Part shown: in pieces, positions 31,914 to 43,004 of the stretch | Position numbering within the stretch: position 1 is the stretch's first letter | How the letters are laid out: every line of letters starts with the position of its first letter | NCBI GenBank assembly: GCA_023269935.1 | Contig: JAGDXC010000008.1 | Coordinates: 16,977 to 70,339, forward strand | Reading direction: 5' to 3' | Source of the DNA: Thermocladium sp. | Lineage (GTDB): Archaea > Thermoproteota > Thermoprotei > Thermoproteales > Thermocladiaceae | DNA length: 53,363 bases | The notes under the pieces: model-generated | Databases searched by the model: none | What the model saw: only the letters and a program-made list of their open reading frames with translations | What the model was told of the DNA's origin: nothing | Position numbers and translations under genes: made by a program

Positions 31914-33569
31914 TTACTGCTTCAATATATTGTTGTATTTGTCCCTTAATGCCTTCTTGTCAACTTTACCTGTGCTGGTCAATGGAAGTTCATCCAGTAT
32001 AACTACCTTATCTGGGAGCCACCACTTGGGTATGACGCCCTTAGTTACATATTGCTCTAGGTGCTGTATAATGTCCTTCTCCTTTAATTGTTGACCTTTT
32101 TTCGGCACCACCAATGCTATTGGCCTCTCACCCCACTTATCATGTGAAACGCCTATTACCGCCACGGCTGCAACGCTTGGATGAGTTGATATTAGATCCT
32201 CAAGTCTAAGGCTGCTTATCCACTCGCCGCCTGACTTCACCACATCCTTCATTCTATCAACTATTTTCACGTAACCATCCTCGAATTTCACCGCTGCATC
32301 GCCCGTATGGAACCATCCATTCCGCCACGCATTCCTAGTCTTCTCGGGGTCACCCATATATTCCTTGAATAACCATGGTGAACGCACGGCTATTTCCCCA
32401 ATGGTCTTGCCGTCGGGAGGAACATCCCTATCATACTCATCCACCACCCTTAAGTCAACCAATGGAACTGGGAGACCTGTTCTGAGCATTATGTTCTTCT
32501 TTTCTTCATCGCTTAGATTCATGTGTTCAGGTCTCAAGTGGGCAATTGTGAGTATTGGCGCTGTCTCAGTTAATCCATAGCCGCTTATGACAATCATTCC
32601 CCTAGCAGTAGAGGCATCCAGTAATCCCTTGGGCAAGGCTGCGCCTCCTATTATCATTTTGACTCCATGCAAGTCATACTTGCTTGAGTCTGGGTGGGAA
32701 AGCAATGCGTATAATATCGTGGGCACGCCGGCCGTGAATGTGACCTTCTCTTCCCCTATTAATCTAAGCATGTGGCCCCACTCAAATTTTCCTGGATAAA
32801 TTATCTTTACTCCAGCCAGGGGGAGGGAGTAAGGCATTCCCCATGCATGCACGTGGTACATGGGAACGAGGGGCATGGCAGTATCTGTGTTTCGTAGTTC
32901 TATTGGTGGCTGAACCACTGCTCCTATGGTGGCGAGGGAATGAAGCACTAATCCCCTATGTGTATGTATACCTCCCTTGGGTAATCCCGTGGTTCCCGAC
33001 GTGAATAGCATTGTTGCAGGGGTTCTTTCATCTAGTTCTGGAAAACTTGCCTCTCCTTGTTTGTTCGTTTCGTCGTAGTAGTTAAGCATCTTGGTGCCGA
33101 AGTTATCGTTGGGCACCTTGTTTTCATCGCTCATGTATATTATTGCCTTTACTGATTTCACGTTTTCTATTATTGGCTTTAGGAGGGGAGCGAAATCATC
33201 GATATTTATGAATAGTAGTTCCGGTTTTGCTGTATTCATTGTGTAAATTATCTCTTGTGGAGCTAGACGTACGTTAACTGTAAAAAGAGTGGCTCCAATA
33301 GATGGCACTGCGTAATACAGCTCTCCATATCTGAGGGAGTTCCAATCCAGTACAGCAACCCTGGTACCGGGTTCGCTGGGCTTGCCTGCCTTAACCCCTA
33401 GCTCCAGCAATAGCGATGCAACTTTCCTGACTCTATTATTGAACTCCCTATTTGTCAATGATATGCGTTTCCCATTATATGGCCAATATACAATCTCTCT
33501 ATTGGGATATGATGATGTAGCATAGTTTAATATTTTGTCTATTGTTAGTTGATAGTCATAGTAACTCAT
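31914..33569 (-). CDS. AMP-forming acyl-CoA synthetase (fatty acid-CoA ligase)
   Basis: A member of the ANL adenylating family that activates a carboxylic acid with ATP and CoA. It shows the P-loop TMLFTSGTTGLPKGGIHTH, the ISGYGLTETAPIL motif, GWFHTGDAAVKFEDGYVKIVDRMKDVVKSGGEWIS and the C-terminal lysine in LTSTGKVDKKALR. It resembles medium/long-chain fatty acid ligases. The start is placed at ATG 33569 (MSYYDYQLTIDK). A TATA-like TTTATTAG box at 33592-33599 is 26 bases upstream and is leaderless for this codon, while the GTG at 33590 would lie too close. It is divergent from an acyl-CoA dehydrogenase, and the two likely serve fatty acid oxidation. Confidence 0.88.
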   Translation of the reverse strand: MSYYDYQLTIDKILNYATSSYPNREIVYWPYNGKRISLTNREFNNRVRKVASLLLELGVKAGKPSEPGTRVAVLDWNSLRYGELYYAVPSIGATLFTVNVRLAPQEIIYTMNTAKPELLFINIDDFAPLLKPIIENVKSVKAIIYMSDENKVPNDNFGTKMLNYYDETNKQGEASFPELDERTPATMLFTSGTTGLPKGGIHTHRGLVLHSLATIGAVVQPPIELRNTDTAMPLVPMYHVHAWGMPYSLPLAGVKIIYPGKFEWGHMLRLIGEEKVTFTAGVPTILYALLSHPDSSKYDLHGVKMIIGGAALPKGLLDASTARGMIVISGYGLTETAPILTIAHLRPEHMNLSDEEKKNIMLRTGLPVPLVDLRVVDEYDRDVPPDGKTIGEIAVRSPWLFKEYMGDPEKTRNAWRNGWFHTGDAAVKFEDGYVKIVDRMKDVVKSGGEWISSLRLEDLISTHPSVAAVAVIGVSHDKWGERPIALVVPKKGQQLKEKDIIQHLEQYVTKGVIPKWWLPDKVVILDELPLTSTGKVDKKALRDKYNNILKQ

Positions 33570-33591
33570 GAATTTATTTAGGTATAGCACG

Positions 33592-33599
33592 CTAATAAA
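33592..33599 (-). promoter_or_regulatory. TATA-like box of the acyl-CoA ligase gene
   Basis: CTAATAAA on the plus strand (TTTATTAG on the minus strand) is centred 26 bases upstream of ATG 33569 and rules out the GTG at 33590 as the natural start. Confidence 0.5.
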
Positions 33600-33667
33600 T
33601 GTTACTGCTCTACACTACATATAGGTAATATTTTTAATCTAGCCAGTATCAAATCCCGGCGAGAAAT

Positions 33668-34897
<1,230 letters not shown>

Positions 34898-35001
34898 TTT
34901 GAAAATAAGATAATTGTGTATAGGAATTTAGTTTTTCTCTTTAATGTATGGATTCACTTCTCATGTCTATGATGTATTTTTAAGCATGGACTGGAGTAAT
35001 T

Positions 35002-35009
35002 TTTATAAA
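35002..35009 (+). promoter_or_regulatory. TATA-like box deciding the SCP-2 gene start
   Basis: TTTATAAA is centred about 26 bases before ATG 35031. It lies inside the longer reading frame that begins at 34944, so transcription probably starts at 35031 and the upstream codons are not translated. Confidence 0.6.
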
Positions 35010-35030
35010 GGAGTTATTTCTCCTTGTAGT

Positions 35031-35360
35031 ATGTCAAGTGAAGATCCAATACAGCTCCTAAATAACTTGGTTGAGGCCAATAAGGGCAAGATAATGGAGA
35101 AAATGAAGAATGTTAATAAGGTATATCAGTTTCAAGGAACTAATTTAGAGGCTTTCTATGTCCAGATAAAGGATGGAGCGGTCACCATAGTTAAGGGAAC
35201 CCACCCATCGCCAAACCTGGCGGTCAGCATTAGTAGGGATAACCTTGTTAAGTTAATTAAAGGGGAACTGGATCCTATAAGTGCATTCTTTAAGGGGTTA
35301 TTGATGATAACTAAGGGAAATCCAATGGAGGCAATGGACCTGGTAAATATATTGAAGTGA
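35031..35360 (+). CDS. SCP-2 sterol-carrier-like lipid-binding protein
   Basis: This 109-residue protein is of the SCP-2 fold. The helix MSSEDPIQLLNNLVEANKG precedes strands KVYQFQGTNLEAFYVQIKDG and AVTIVKGTHPSPNLAVSIS, followed by the typical DNLVKLIKGELDPISAFFKG and LMITKGNPMEAMDLV helices. SCP-2 proteins bind acyl-CoA or other lipids. Here it sits beside the acyl-CoA dehydrogenase and ligase, which suggests a carrier for fatty acyl-CoA. The start is ATG 35031 because of the TATA-like box at 35002-35009; the longer frame would add 29 residues without similarity. Confidence 0.82.
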   Translation: MSSEDPIQLLNNLVEANKGKIMEKMKNVNKVYQFQGTNLEAFYVQIKDGAVTIVKGTHPSPNLAVSISRDNLVKLIKGELDPISAFFKGLLMITKGNPMEAMDLVNILK

Positions 35361-35364
35361 AGCT

Positions 35365-36843
35365 CTAGTATCGTCTTGAGACCCTTACCCAATAATTAGC
35401 GTTCTTCTCTGGGCATGCTAAGTCTTTCTCTCCACCTATTTGCTCGGTGGGTTCCTCATCAATTGGAATACCTAGTATGCTGGCATCCAATTGCTCCTGT
35501 ATCTTTATGCCGCATTGCTCATCCCCGCTCCAAGGTATCATGATTATGCCAGTGCCCAAGTTATTCAATGCTTCCTGCATGCTGCTTACATAGTGAATTG
35601 ACTTCCTTAAATTGCTCCATGCCTCCTTCCTCATGTTATCCCCGATCTCTACCATTAATTTCCTAAGGAAATTAACCACATCTTGACGAGGCACTTCATA
35701 TTTCTCCCCGGTGTCTCTCCTGGCGACTATTACGGTTTTCTTATCCATGTCTCTAGGTCCTATTTCTACACGTATTGGCACGCCTCTCATTTCCCAATCA
35801 TTGAATTTCCAGCCCGGTGTCTTATCATCGCGCAGATCCGCTAATGCCCTTATTCCATCTTCCTTAAGTTCCGCCTCCACTTTAGCTGCTTCTCCCTTAG
35901 TGTCGTATCCCTCTTGAGGAATGGGAACTATCACCACTTGTATTGGAGCCACGTTGGGAGGTAGGAGAAGACCATTATCATCTCCATGTATCGCCAGCAT
36001 GCTTGCTATAACTCTTTCCGATATGCCGTAGCTTGTTGTATGAGCATACTTTGTTGTTCCATCCTTATCCAGGTAGGTTACCTCGAAGACTTTGGAGAAG
36101 TTAGTTCCAAGGTAATGAACGGTCCCTATTTGTATTGTTTTTCCATCTGGCATTAAGGTATCGAACGCTATGGTATAGACAGCCCCTGCAAATTTATCCC
36201 ACTCTGGCCTCCTTGATATTAGGTAGGGAATGCTGAGATAATCATATATTTTTTTGTATATTTCCATTGCCTCCTTAACCGTTTTCTCGGCATCATCCTT
36301 ATCCACATGAGCCGTATGGGCTTCCTTGAACATGGAGATCTCCCTAAGCCTAATCATGGGATGCGTCGACTTAGTTTCTGCTCTAAATACGCTGGTTATT
36401 TGGTAAACCTTTAGAGGCAAGTCAGTGTGGTCCTTTATCCATAATTTAAACATGGGCATCATTGCGGTCTCGCTGGTGGGTCTCAGAATGAGTCGTTCAG
36501 GATCCTTGCCGCCTTTAGATACCCAGAAAACCTCTTCCTCGAATCCCCTTATATGCTCGCTCTCCTTGCTGAAGTACTCAAGCGGTATAAATACTGGGAA
36601 TAGGACCTCGCCGTGGCCTGTTTCATCATGTAGTTGCCGGATAATATTTTCCACTCTTCGCCTTATTTGTAAACCATAGGGTCTCCATATATATGCGCCC
36701 TTTACTGGATATCTATATTCGTATAGCTCAGCATCCATTATTATTTTATTGAACCACTCGATGAAGTTTCTCACTTTCTCTCTCTTGCGTTCCCTCTTTT
36801 CCCTGACTATTCGTGCCTGGAACTCGGCAATAGGAATCCCCAT
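35365..36843 (-). CDS. proS: Prolyl-tRNA synthetase, archaeal/eukaryotic type
   Basis: A class II synthetase. Motif 1 lies near [20 protein letters not shown], motif 2 in [23 protein letters not shown], and motif 3 around [21 protein letters not shown]. The anticodon-binding domain follows ([20 protein letters not shown]). The zinc-binding C-terminal domain of this type is seen in EQCGIKI and [20 protein letters not shown]. Two starts are possible: GTG 36858 and ATG 36843. The TATA-like TTTAAAAAG (plus strand 36861-36869) is centred about 24 bases before ATG 36843, which I prefer (492 residues). It is divergent from leuS. Confidence 0.93.
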   Translation of the reverse strand: MGIPIAEFQARIVREKRERKREKVRNFIEWFNKIIMDAELYEYRYPVKGAYIWRPYGLQIRRRVENIIRQLHDETGHGEVLFPVFIPLEYFSKESEHIRGFEEEVFWVSKGGKDPERLILRPTSETAMMPMFKLWIKDHTDLPLKVYQITSVFRAETKSTHPMIRLREISMFKEAHTAHVDKDDAEKTVKEAMEIYKKIYDYLSIPYLISRRPEWDKFAGAVYTIAFDTLMPDGKTIQIGTVHYLGTNFSKVFEVTYLDKDGTTKYAHTTSYGISERVIASMLAIHGDDNGLLLPPNVAPIQVVIVPIPQEGYDTKGEAAKVEAELKEDGIRALADLRDDKTPGWKFNDWEMRGVPIRVEIGPRDMDKKTVIVARRDTGEKYEVPRQDVVNFLRKLMVEIGDNMRKEAWSNLRKSIHYVSSMQEALNNLGTGIIMIPWSGDEQCGIKIQEQLDASILGIPIDEEPTEQIGGEKDLACPEKNANYWVRVSRRY

Positions 36844-36964
36844 TGCCTGAGGCTTCACGGCTTTTTAAACCTTAACTCTGAAAACTAGTTTTCTTTATTG
36901 CCCTGGGAGCGATAATGTTAAAAACCTTAGTTAGCTCCAATAGCGATGAGCTTTCTATAACGAT

Positions 36965-39883
36965 GTGGTCAGGGAAATCTTGGAGATATCCAGGCGTTGG
37001 CAGAATGAGTGGTACACGAAGGGGGTGTTTAATGGTAACGTCAAGGAGGATGCCCCCAAGTACTTCATCACTGTTCCATACCCCTATGTTCAAGGTCCTC
37101 CACACATCGGGCATGGCCGCACGTTCACTATAAGCGACATAGTTGCTCGATTAAAGAGAATGCAAGGCTATAATGTATTATTTCCAATAGCGTGGCATAT
37201 AACGGGCACGCCCATTCAGTCTGTGGCGGATAGATTGAGTAAGGGAGATACGGAGTTGCGGGACCTCTATGAATGGTATGTTGGAATTTATATAAAGAAT
37301 AAGGAAGAAGTGAAAAGAGTAATCGACTCATTCAAGGATCCCTGGAATATAGCGAAATTCTTCGCCAGCCATTATGAGGAGGATTTAAAGATGATTGGTC
37401 CATCAATGGACTTCACGCGTCAATTCACCACCGGTGATCCGGAGTATAGTTCCTTCATTATTTGGCAATACTATAAATTACGGGATAACGGCTTCATAAC
37501 TAGGGGAAAACATGCGGTTCTCTTTTCCCCAGCGGAGGGTCAAGCGGTTGGGGAGCATGATATAAAGGGCGGTGACGAGATCAATATAGAGATACTAGAG
37601 TTCAACTTGGTTAAGTTTAGGTTAAGCAATGAAAAATACCTAGTGGCAGCCACGTTCAGGCCTGAAACAATATTTGGCGCTACCAATGTATGGATAAATC
37701 CGAACACCATTTATGTGGAGGCCCAGATAAGTGGGGAAACTTGGATAATATCAAAGCAAGCCGCATGGAAGTTATCATTCCAAGATAAGGAGGTTAAGGT
37801 GATTAGGGAACTCAAGGGAGAGGAATTACTTGGGGCGCGAGTCATTAATCCAGTGACCGAATCTTGGTTGCCGGTTTTGCCGGCCAGCTTCGTGGATGAC
37901 GATACCGGCACTGGAGTTGTGTATAGCGTTCCTGCTCATGCTCCATATGATTATATTGCCTTGGTGGAGCTGGCTAGCGGTAATGATGCATTTAGTAGTA
38001 TTGCTAGAAGTATTTCCCCAATTGGGATAATAAGGGTTGAGGGTTATGGCGAGTGGCCCGCCGCTGATGTTGTTAAGCGAATGGGGATAAAGAGTCAACT
38101 AGAGAAGGATAAGCTTAATGAGGCAACCAAGATAATCTATAGGGATGAGTATTATTCCGGCGTAATGAAGGATAATACTTTGCTTGCAGGCGTGAAGGTT
38201 TCTGAGGCTAAGGAAAAGGCAATTCAATTATTGAAGGATAGAAATGCTTGGGACATAATGTATGAGACGGAGCCTAGATTAATATTTACGAGAGGCGGCA
38301 ATAGGGTTATAGTTGCAGTGATACGGGATCAATGGTTCCTTAATTATGGTCACCCAGAATGGAAACCAAAAATACGGGAAGCATTTAACTCCATGAAAAT
38401 AATCCCGGAATCTTACCGAGTTAACTTCGAGTCAACCATTAATTGGCTGAATATGAGACCATGCGCCAGAAAAAGAGGTCTCGGCACTCGCCTTCCCTGG
38501 GATAATGAGTGGGTAATAGAATCTTTGAGCGACTCAACGATATACATGGCATTCTATGCAATTGCCAGGCATGTGAAGAACAGCGAAGCATCTAAGGTGC
38601 TCGGCGAATTGGCATCCAAGGTGATTCAGAGCAATGGAGAAGATGAGGATTCTCTTCGCAAGCTTCTCTCATTCTATGATTATGTATTCCTAGGTAAAGG
38701 CAAGCCATTGATATTAAGCGAAGTAGCGGAGAAGGCCCGTAGGGAATTCATGTACTGGTACCCAGTGGATCAGAGGCACAGTGGTATAGATTTGATCGGT
38801 AATCACCTGAGCTTCTTCATAGCTCACCATGCAGCTATATTTCCACGCAATATGTGGCCTAAATCCATCACGCTAAATAATTTCCTAATACGTAATGGGC
38901 AGAAGATGTCGAGATCCCTTGGAAACGTCTTACCACTTAGGGAAGCCGTTGGCAATTACCCACCGGACATGGTTAGGCTCTATATGGCTTATGAAGCGGA
39001 TCTGGAGAATCTCCTTGATTGGAAGGATAATGAAGTAGATGCGGTGCTTTCTAGGTTAGTGGATTTCTGGAGGCTAGCAAATGAAGTAATAGCAATGGGG
39101 AAACCGCCATCCCCCACTGAGGATTTGTCTCTTCCAAGTAAGTGGTTGCTGAGCAAGATCGATAGATTGCTAATTACTGCTCCTAAGTTAATAGAGGATA
39201 TGAATATTAGGAAATACGTATTGGACTCATTCTTTAACATGCTTAGCTCCGCGGAGATCTACATGATTATGAAAGATTCATTGCCTGAATCTAAGTCAGT
39301 GCTTTGGGAATTTTTAGGCAAATGGTTAATATTATTGAGTCCCCTCATGCCTCACATAACCGAGGAATTATGGCATAGAATGGGTAATTCAACCCTTATT
39401 TCACTGGAGAAATGGATTACCCCCGCTCAGGAACCAAGCAGAGAGGTGGATGAAGCCGTCGATATAGTGTTCAGGACCATGGATGATGTGAGGGAATTAT
39501 TGAGGCTAAGAAAAGAGGCGAAGCTGGTTCATATTTACGTGGGGCCAAGCAATGAGCTTTATGAGCTAGTCAGCTTTATTTCCGCTAAGATGGATGAGAA
39601 AAAGGATATAGGATCAATAATTAAGGAGGCTTCAAGCAATCCGCGCTTCAATAATATGAAGCCCCGTATACCGGACATGGCCAAGAAAGTACTTAATGGA
39701 CAAATACCCCGCGGAATCGTTTCAAGGGAAATGGAGTTAAATGCATTTAAATACTTCAGTCCAGTAATGGAAAAGAAGTTAGGCATTAAGGTAGCGGTTC
39801 ACGACGCATTAAATCCAGACCAGGATCCCGCCAATAAGGCTAAATCGGCTATGCCGGGTAGACCGGCAATATATATTGAGTGA
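36965..39883 (+). CDS. leuS: Leucyl-tRNA synthetase, archaeal type
   Basis: A class I synthetase of 972 residues, the archaeal/eukaryal LeuRS length. The HIGH motif is PPHIGHGRTF, the archaeal IAWHITGTPIQSVADRL follows, and the CP1 editing domain spans roughly residues 190-400 with the editing Asp in DDTGTGVVYSVPAHAP. RHSGIDLIGNHLSFF and the KMSKS loop as QKMSRSLGNV lie in the second half, and the C-terminal ~120 residues form the tRNA-binding extension. The start is GTG 36965; an in-frame TGA lies six codons earlier, leaving no better start. A TATA-like GTTAAAAACC at ~36917-36926 would give a leader of about 18 bases. Confidence 0.94.
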   Translation: MVREILEISRRWQNEWYTKGVFNGNVKEDAPKYFITVPYPYVQGPPHIGHGRTFTISDIVARLKRMQGYNVLFPIAWHITGTPIQSVADRLSKGDTELRDLYEWYVGIYIKNKEEVKRVIDSFKDPWNIAKFFASHYEEDLKMIGPSMDFTRQFTTGDPEYSSFIIWQYYKLRDNGFITRGKHAVLFSPAEGQAVGEHDIKGGDEINIEILEFNLVKFRLSNEKYLVAATFRPETIFGATNVWINPNTIYVEAQISGETWIISKQAAWKLSFQDKEVKVIRELKGEELLGARVINPVTESWLPVLPASFVDDDTGTGVVYSVPAHAPYDYIALVELASGNDAFSSIARSISPIGIIRVEGYGEWPAADVVKRMGIKSQLEKDKLNEATKIIYRDEYYSGVMKDNTLLAGVKVSEAKEKAIQLLKDRNAWDIMYETEPRLIFTRGGNRVIVAVIRDQWFLNYGHPEWKPKIREAFNSMKIIPESYRVNFESTINWLNMRPCARKRGLGTRLPWDNEWVIESLSDSTIYMAFYAIARHVKNSEASKVLGELASKVIQSNGEDEDSLRKLLSFYDYVFLGKGKPLILSEVAEKARREFMYWYPVDQRHSGIDLIGNHLSFFIAHHAAIFPRNMWPKSITLNNFLIRNGQKMSRSLGNVLPLREAVGNYPPDMVRLYMAYEADLENLLDWKDNEVDAVLSRLVDFWRLANEVIAMGKPPSPTEDLSLPSKWLLSKIDRLLITAPKLIEDMNIRKYVLDSFFNMLSSAEIYMIMKDSLPESKSVLWEFLGKWLILLSPLMPHITEELWHRMGNSTLISLEKWITPAQEPSREVDEAVDIVFRTMDDVRELLRLRKEAKLVHIYVGPSNELYELVSFISAKMDEKKDIGSIIKEASSNPRFNNMKPRIPDMAKKVLNGQIPRGIVSREMELNAFKYFSPVMEKKLGIKVAVHDALNPDQDPANKAKSAMPGRPAIYIE

Positions 39884-39913
39884 AACCAAATAATTCAATT
39901 AATTTATTTGTTC

Positions 39914-41185
39914 TTATTGGCTCTTTGTCACGGTGAAGCTCGATATATCAACGAATGGGGCTCGCGTCGGAACCTCGACCTCCCACCACTTTATTGGGTA
40001 TAATGTCTTGGATAATGCCTGGATATTCCTAAGCATATCGCTAAGTCGACCCGCTAATCTAAGTCGCTTCTTGGATCTTCCCGCTATTCTACCATTTCTT
40101 ATCAATAATATGGCGTCCCGTCCCACGGTGGAGAAGATGCCTTCCATGCTGTTCTGGAGCCTCGTGTACCAATTATTAGTGAATAATACTCCATCCCCAT
40201 CCAATAAATCATCCTCACTCGCGTCGCCGGGAGCGGTTTCCAAGTTCCATGGTGCTGGAAATACCCATCCAGCATTGCCAGTACTCTTCGATTTATGGCG
40301 ATCTGCGAGGGCTGTATTGAAGAGGAGAGTCCTGAACACTCCGTTCTCTATGATGGCCTTATCACGAGTTGTGTTCCCCTCATCGTCAAAGAATATGGGT
40401 TTCAAATCGCTTAGTGGTTTATCATGTAATGTAAATAATGGAGAGAATATCTTATCGCCTGGCTTCACCTTGGTGAATATGGAGGAGCCGGTCTCCACAG
40501 ACATGGCGGATGCCATTCTGCCTACTAATTGAAGCAAATTCGAGAAAACCATTGGCGACAGAATAACCCTGTGCTTTCCCTCATCTATCTCAACTTCATC
40601 TGTTATTGAGGCGTATTCATCCGCCTTCTTCACGGTATTCCTAACGTCATTAATGTTAAGTCGAGAGCCAGTCGTCGCCCAATGGCCAGTATAATCCCCC
40701 CTGAATACCCTGAAGTGAGCCGTGAATGTGGTCAGTTTCTCTATTCCAATAAATCCTCCGCTAGTCGCGACTCGCCGTTCATTGCTTTCCAGCATAACGA
40801 CGCCGCTGGTCTTCTCGGTCATCATGTTAAGTATATCATCTATTAATTGGCTTGGGTTCTTTATGTTGCTGATTATATTTGGGTCACTTGCATCTTTCTT
40901 TATCTCTGTTTCATTGCGCGGAAGCCTGAAGAAGTACGGCGACGGAGTTAGACTTGCATTTGCCTCCTTATCTATATTGCTGGGGGGATTGCCGGAGAAA
41001 CCTATTATTGCCATTTTCCCATTTGACCCAACATAAACTTGGCCATCAACGGTTCTCCACCTCTGCAGTAAGGCAATGGAGCTATCCACTACCTTTATCA
41101 TTAAATTATCCTTGACCTCCATTACCACGGCTTTTTCCTCGGCTTGTATTGAGCCAAGGATTGAGACTAATTGATTACTCTCCAA
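39914..41185 (-). CDS. TldE/PmbA-like subunit of TldD/TldE metallopeptidase
   Basis: The partner subunit of the TldD/E heterodimer, a processive peptidase that degrades unfolded peptides. The C-terminal beta-rich domain is clear, with IIENGVFRTLLFNTALADRHKSKSTGNAG, the loop ESNERRVATSGG, LRLAGRLSDMLRNIQAL and a final strand. It lacks the HExxxH metal motif that the upstream gene carries, as expected for PmbA/TldE. It overlaps the upstream tldD by 11 bases, so the two are made together. Archaeal members are about 420 residues, as here. Confidence 0.85.
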   Translation of the reverse strand: MESNQLVSILGSIQAEEKAVVMEVKDNLMIKVVDSSIALLQRWRTVDGQVYVGSNGKMAIIGFSGNPPSNIDKEANASLTPSPYFFRLPRNETEIKKDASDPNIISNIKNPSQLIDDILNMMTEKTSGVVMLESNERRVATSGGFIGIEKLTTFTAHFRVFRGDYTGHWATTGSRLNINDVRNTVKKADEYASITDEVEIDEGKHRVILSPMVFSNLLQLVGRMASAMSVETGSSIFTKVKPGDKIFSPLFTLHDKPLSDLKPIFFDDEGNTTRDKAIIENGVFRTLLFNTALADRHKSKSTGNAGWVFPAPWNLETAPGDASEDDLLDGDGVLFTNNWYTRLQNSMEGIFSTVGRDAILLIRNGRIAGRSKKRLRLAGRLSDMLRNIQALSKTLYPIKWWEVEVPTRAPFVDISSFTVTKSQ

Positions 41186-42554
41186 GCTTCTTCACCCTAA
41201 TGTTCCGGATCCTCATATTGGGTCCGCCCATCCATACGGGTACAGCCTGCGAAGGCTCGCCTTTCCCGCACATGCCAGCATAGAATCTTAAATCATCATC
41301 GACGGCATCTATTGAACTATATATTTCCCCCGTGCTGGACTCAAGAACGGGATACTTCACTGGGTTCCCCACCTCGCCGTTCCTTATCTCATATGCTTCA
41401 AGCCCAACATATCTTTGTCCCCACCTTATGTCATCTATGTTCCACTCCATGTAACTCTTGAGGAATATTCCACTTCTCACATCGCGTATCAATTCATCTA
41501 GCTTCATGTTGGATGGTTCGAAGAAAGTATTGGACATCCTAATAAGGGGCTCTGATTGGTAATCCATGCTTCTCATGGATCCATTTGGTTCCGCACTCAT
41601 CTTGTAAGCAGTGAAGCGGCTTTGAAGCAATTCATTGACTCTTCCATTCACTATCAACCGCTTTTTCCTCGCCTCAACTCCCTCGTCGTCAATTAAATAA
41701 AAACCGAGGCTGCCGGGGATCGTGGGATCATCCGATACATTAACCGCTTCTGAGGCGAATTTACCTGCCGCTAAGTACCCCAAGTAACTCTTACCTGCCT
41801 GGGCAGCCTCTCTGCCTAGAACCCTGTCCGCCTCAAAGGGGTGCCCAGTTGATTCATGGGCTATTATGCCGGCTATTAAGCTGCTCACCACGACATCCAT
41901 TTTACCCGTTGGAGGTGACTTGCCGTTTATTAATATATTATCGAGGGACCTCACTTTCTCCATTAGTTCAGCATGTATATTCCATTTATCCAGCAACTCT
42001 AATCCACCAAGAGCCCCTAATTCATCTGACCACATGGAAATGGTTTCCCCATTGTTCTCCAGCACCATGGAGTACCTCAACCAGAGGCCTGGTCTCTCTA
42101 TGTAAGAGAATGTGCCTTCGCTATTATGGAAGGCTCGTCTCTCGATGAATTCAAGCAGGGATATATTGAATCTAATTAATTTGGAATTCAATTTTTCACT
42201 ACGTACAAGGGAATCGATTTCCTGCAGCATCTTTACCTTCTCCTCAATGGATACATCACTCATGGGCTTTGCTTGAGGCACGATCACATTCTTATTCACT
42301 GGAGTGACCGGTTTGAATCCAGCCTCCCAACTTTTCGACTTGATAATTAACCTATCCACCTTGGGCTCATTGGATGAGAATACAGTTAAGAGACCATTAT
42401 TGAACGACCTAACCAAGTAACCCTCGCTTACCCAAGAGGTCTTTCCCGCCACAACTCCATTAACTAATGAAATGCTTGAGCCTCTCTGATAATGGTAACG
42501 AGCATCAGAATATGCAGAATCTTTATCTATCAACTTTCGGAGATAGTCCTCCAT
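41175..42554 (-). CDS. tldD: TldD-like zinc metallopeptidase subunit
   Basis: The catalytic subunit with the zinc motif HESTGH (in IAGIIAHESTGHPFEADRVL) and the later conserved MCGKGEPSQAVPVWMGGPNMRI block with the cysteine typical of the C-terminal metal site. The N-terminal half (YHYQRGSSISLVNGVVAGKT) is the shared TldD/PmbA domain. TTATAAAT (minus-strand TATA, about 42574-42583) lies 25 bases upstream of ATG 42554. It is the first gene of the two-gene operon. Confidence 0.88.
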   Translation of the reverse strand: MEDYLRKLIDKDSAYSDARYHYQRGSSISLVNGVVAGKTSWVSEGYLVRSFNNGLLTVFSSNEPKVDRLIIKSKSWEAGFKPVTPVNKNVIVPQAKPMSDVSIEEKVKMLQEIDSLVRSEKLNSKLIRFNISLLEFIERRAFHNSEGTFSYIERPGLWLRYSMVLENNGETISMWSDELGALGGLELLDKWNIHAELMEKVRSLDNILINGKSPPTGKMDVVVSSLIAGIIAHESTGHPFEADRVLGREAAQAGKSYLGYLAAGKFASEAVNVSDDPTIPGSLGFYLIDDEGVEARKKRLIVNGRVNELLQSRFTAYKMSAEPNGSMRSMDYQSEPLIRMSNTFFEPSNMKLDELIRDVRSGIFLKSYMEWNIDDIRWGQRYVGLEAYEIRNGEVGNPVKYPVLESSTGEIYSSIDAVDDDLRFYAGMCGKGEPSQAVPVWMGGPNMRIRNIRVKKLGE

Positions 42555-43004
42555 AACTTAATCAATGGTTTCTCCTTATAAATATTATCAATGTGCGCAT
42601 AATAATTTACGGCCCTATCCTTAAAGGCTCCTCAATGTACTCTTCGTCGCTGGTAATGGGAATTCGCTCCCTTTCGCTATTTCCATGAATTAATCACTGA
42701 ATGGTTAAAAGAGATAACTCCAAGGTTTAACCCGTGCTCCCTCCTAAAAAGAAGAATTATCATTCACCTCATCATTATTAGCCAAGTAAAGAATATCTGG
42801 TCTCTCTATTGCCTTAAAGGATCAAGCCTTGTAATTCTCTTTGCCGGTAAAGTGTCGGTAAGAACCGCTTCCAACACACTGTTGCATTAGCCACCCGGTC
42901 GGGATAAATGGCCCATGATAACCATACATTGCCCATGCCTCCCTTGGCCGGAATCCTAGACAGAGGGCCAAAAATTAAAGAAACCGCTCCACTAGTTTCT
43001 ATGT
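42555..43004. other. 450-base spacer without a supported gene
   Basis: Beyond the tldD TATA box (42574-42583) and a possible TATA-like AAAATTAAA (42971-42979) for the secreted-protein gene, I see nothing I can name. The minus strand at about 42740-42960 contains short protein-like stretches in different frames (for example CWKRFLPTLYRQREL and IERPDILYLANNDEV), which may be the remains of an old gene, but no family is recognised. Confidence 0.5.

Noticed and set aside
39933..40532. Plus-strand 199-codon ORF
   Set aside because: It is antisense to the well-supported TldE-like gene and has no family features.
42740..42960. Possible old transposase on the minus strand
   Set aside because: Only short, frame-shifted protein-like stretches are present and no family could be recognised.
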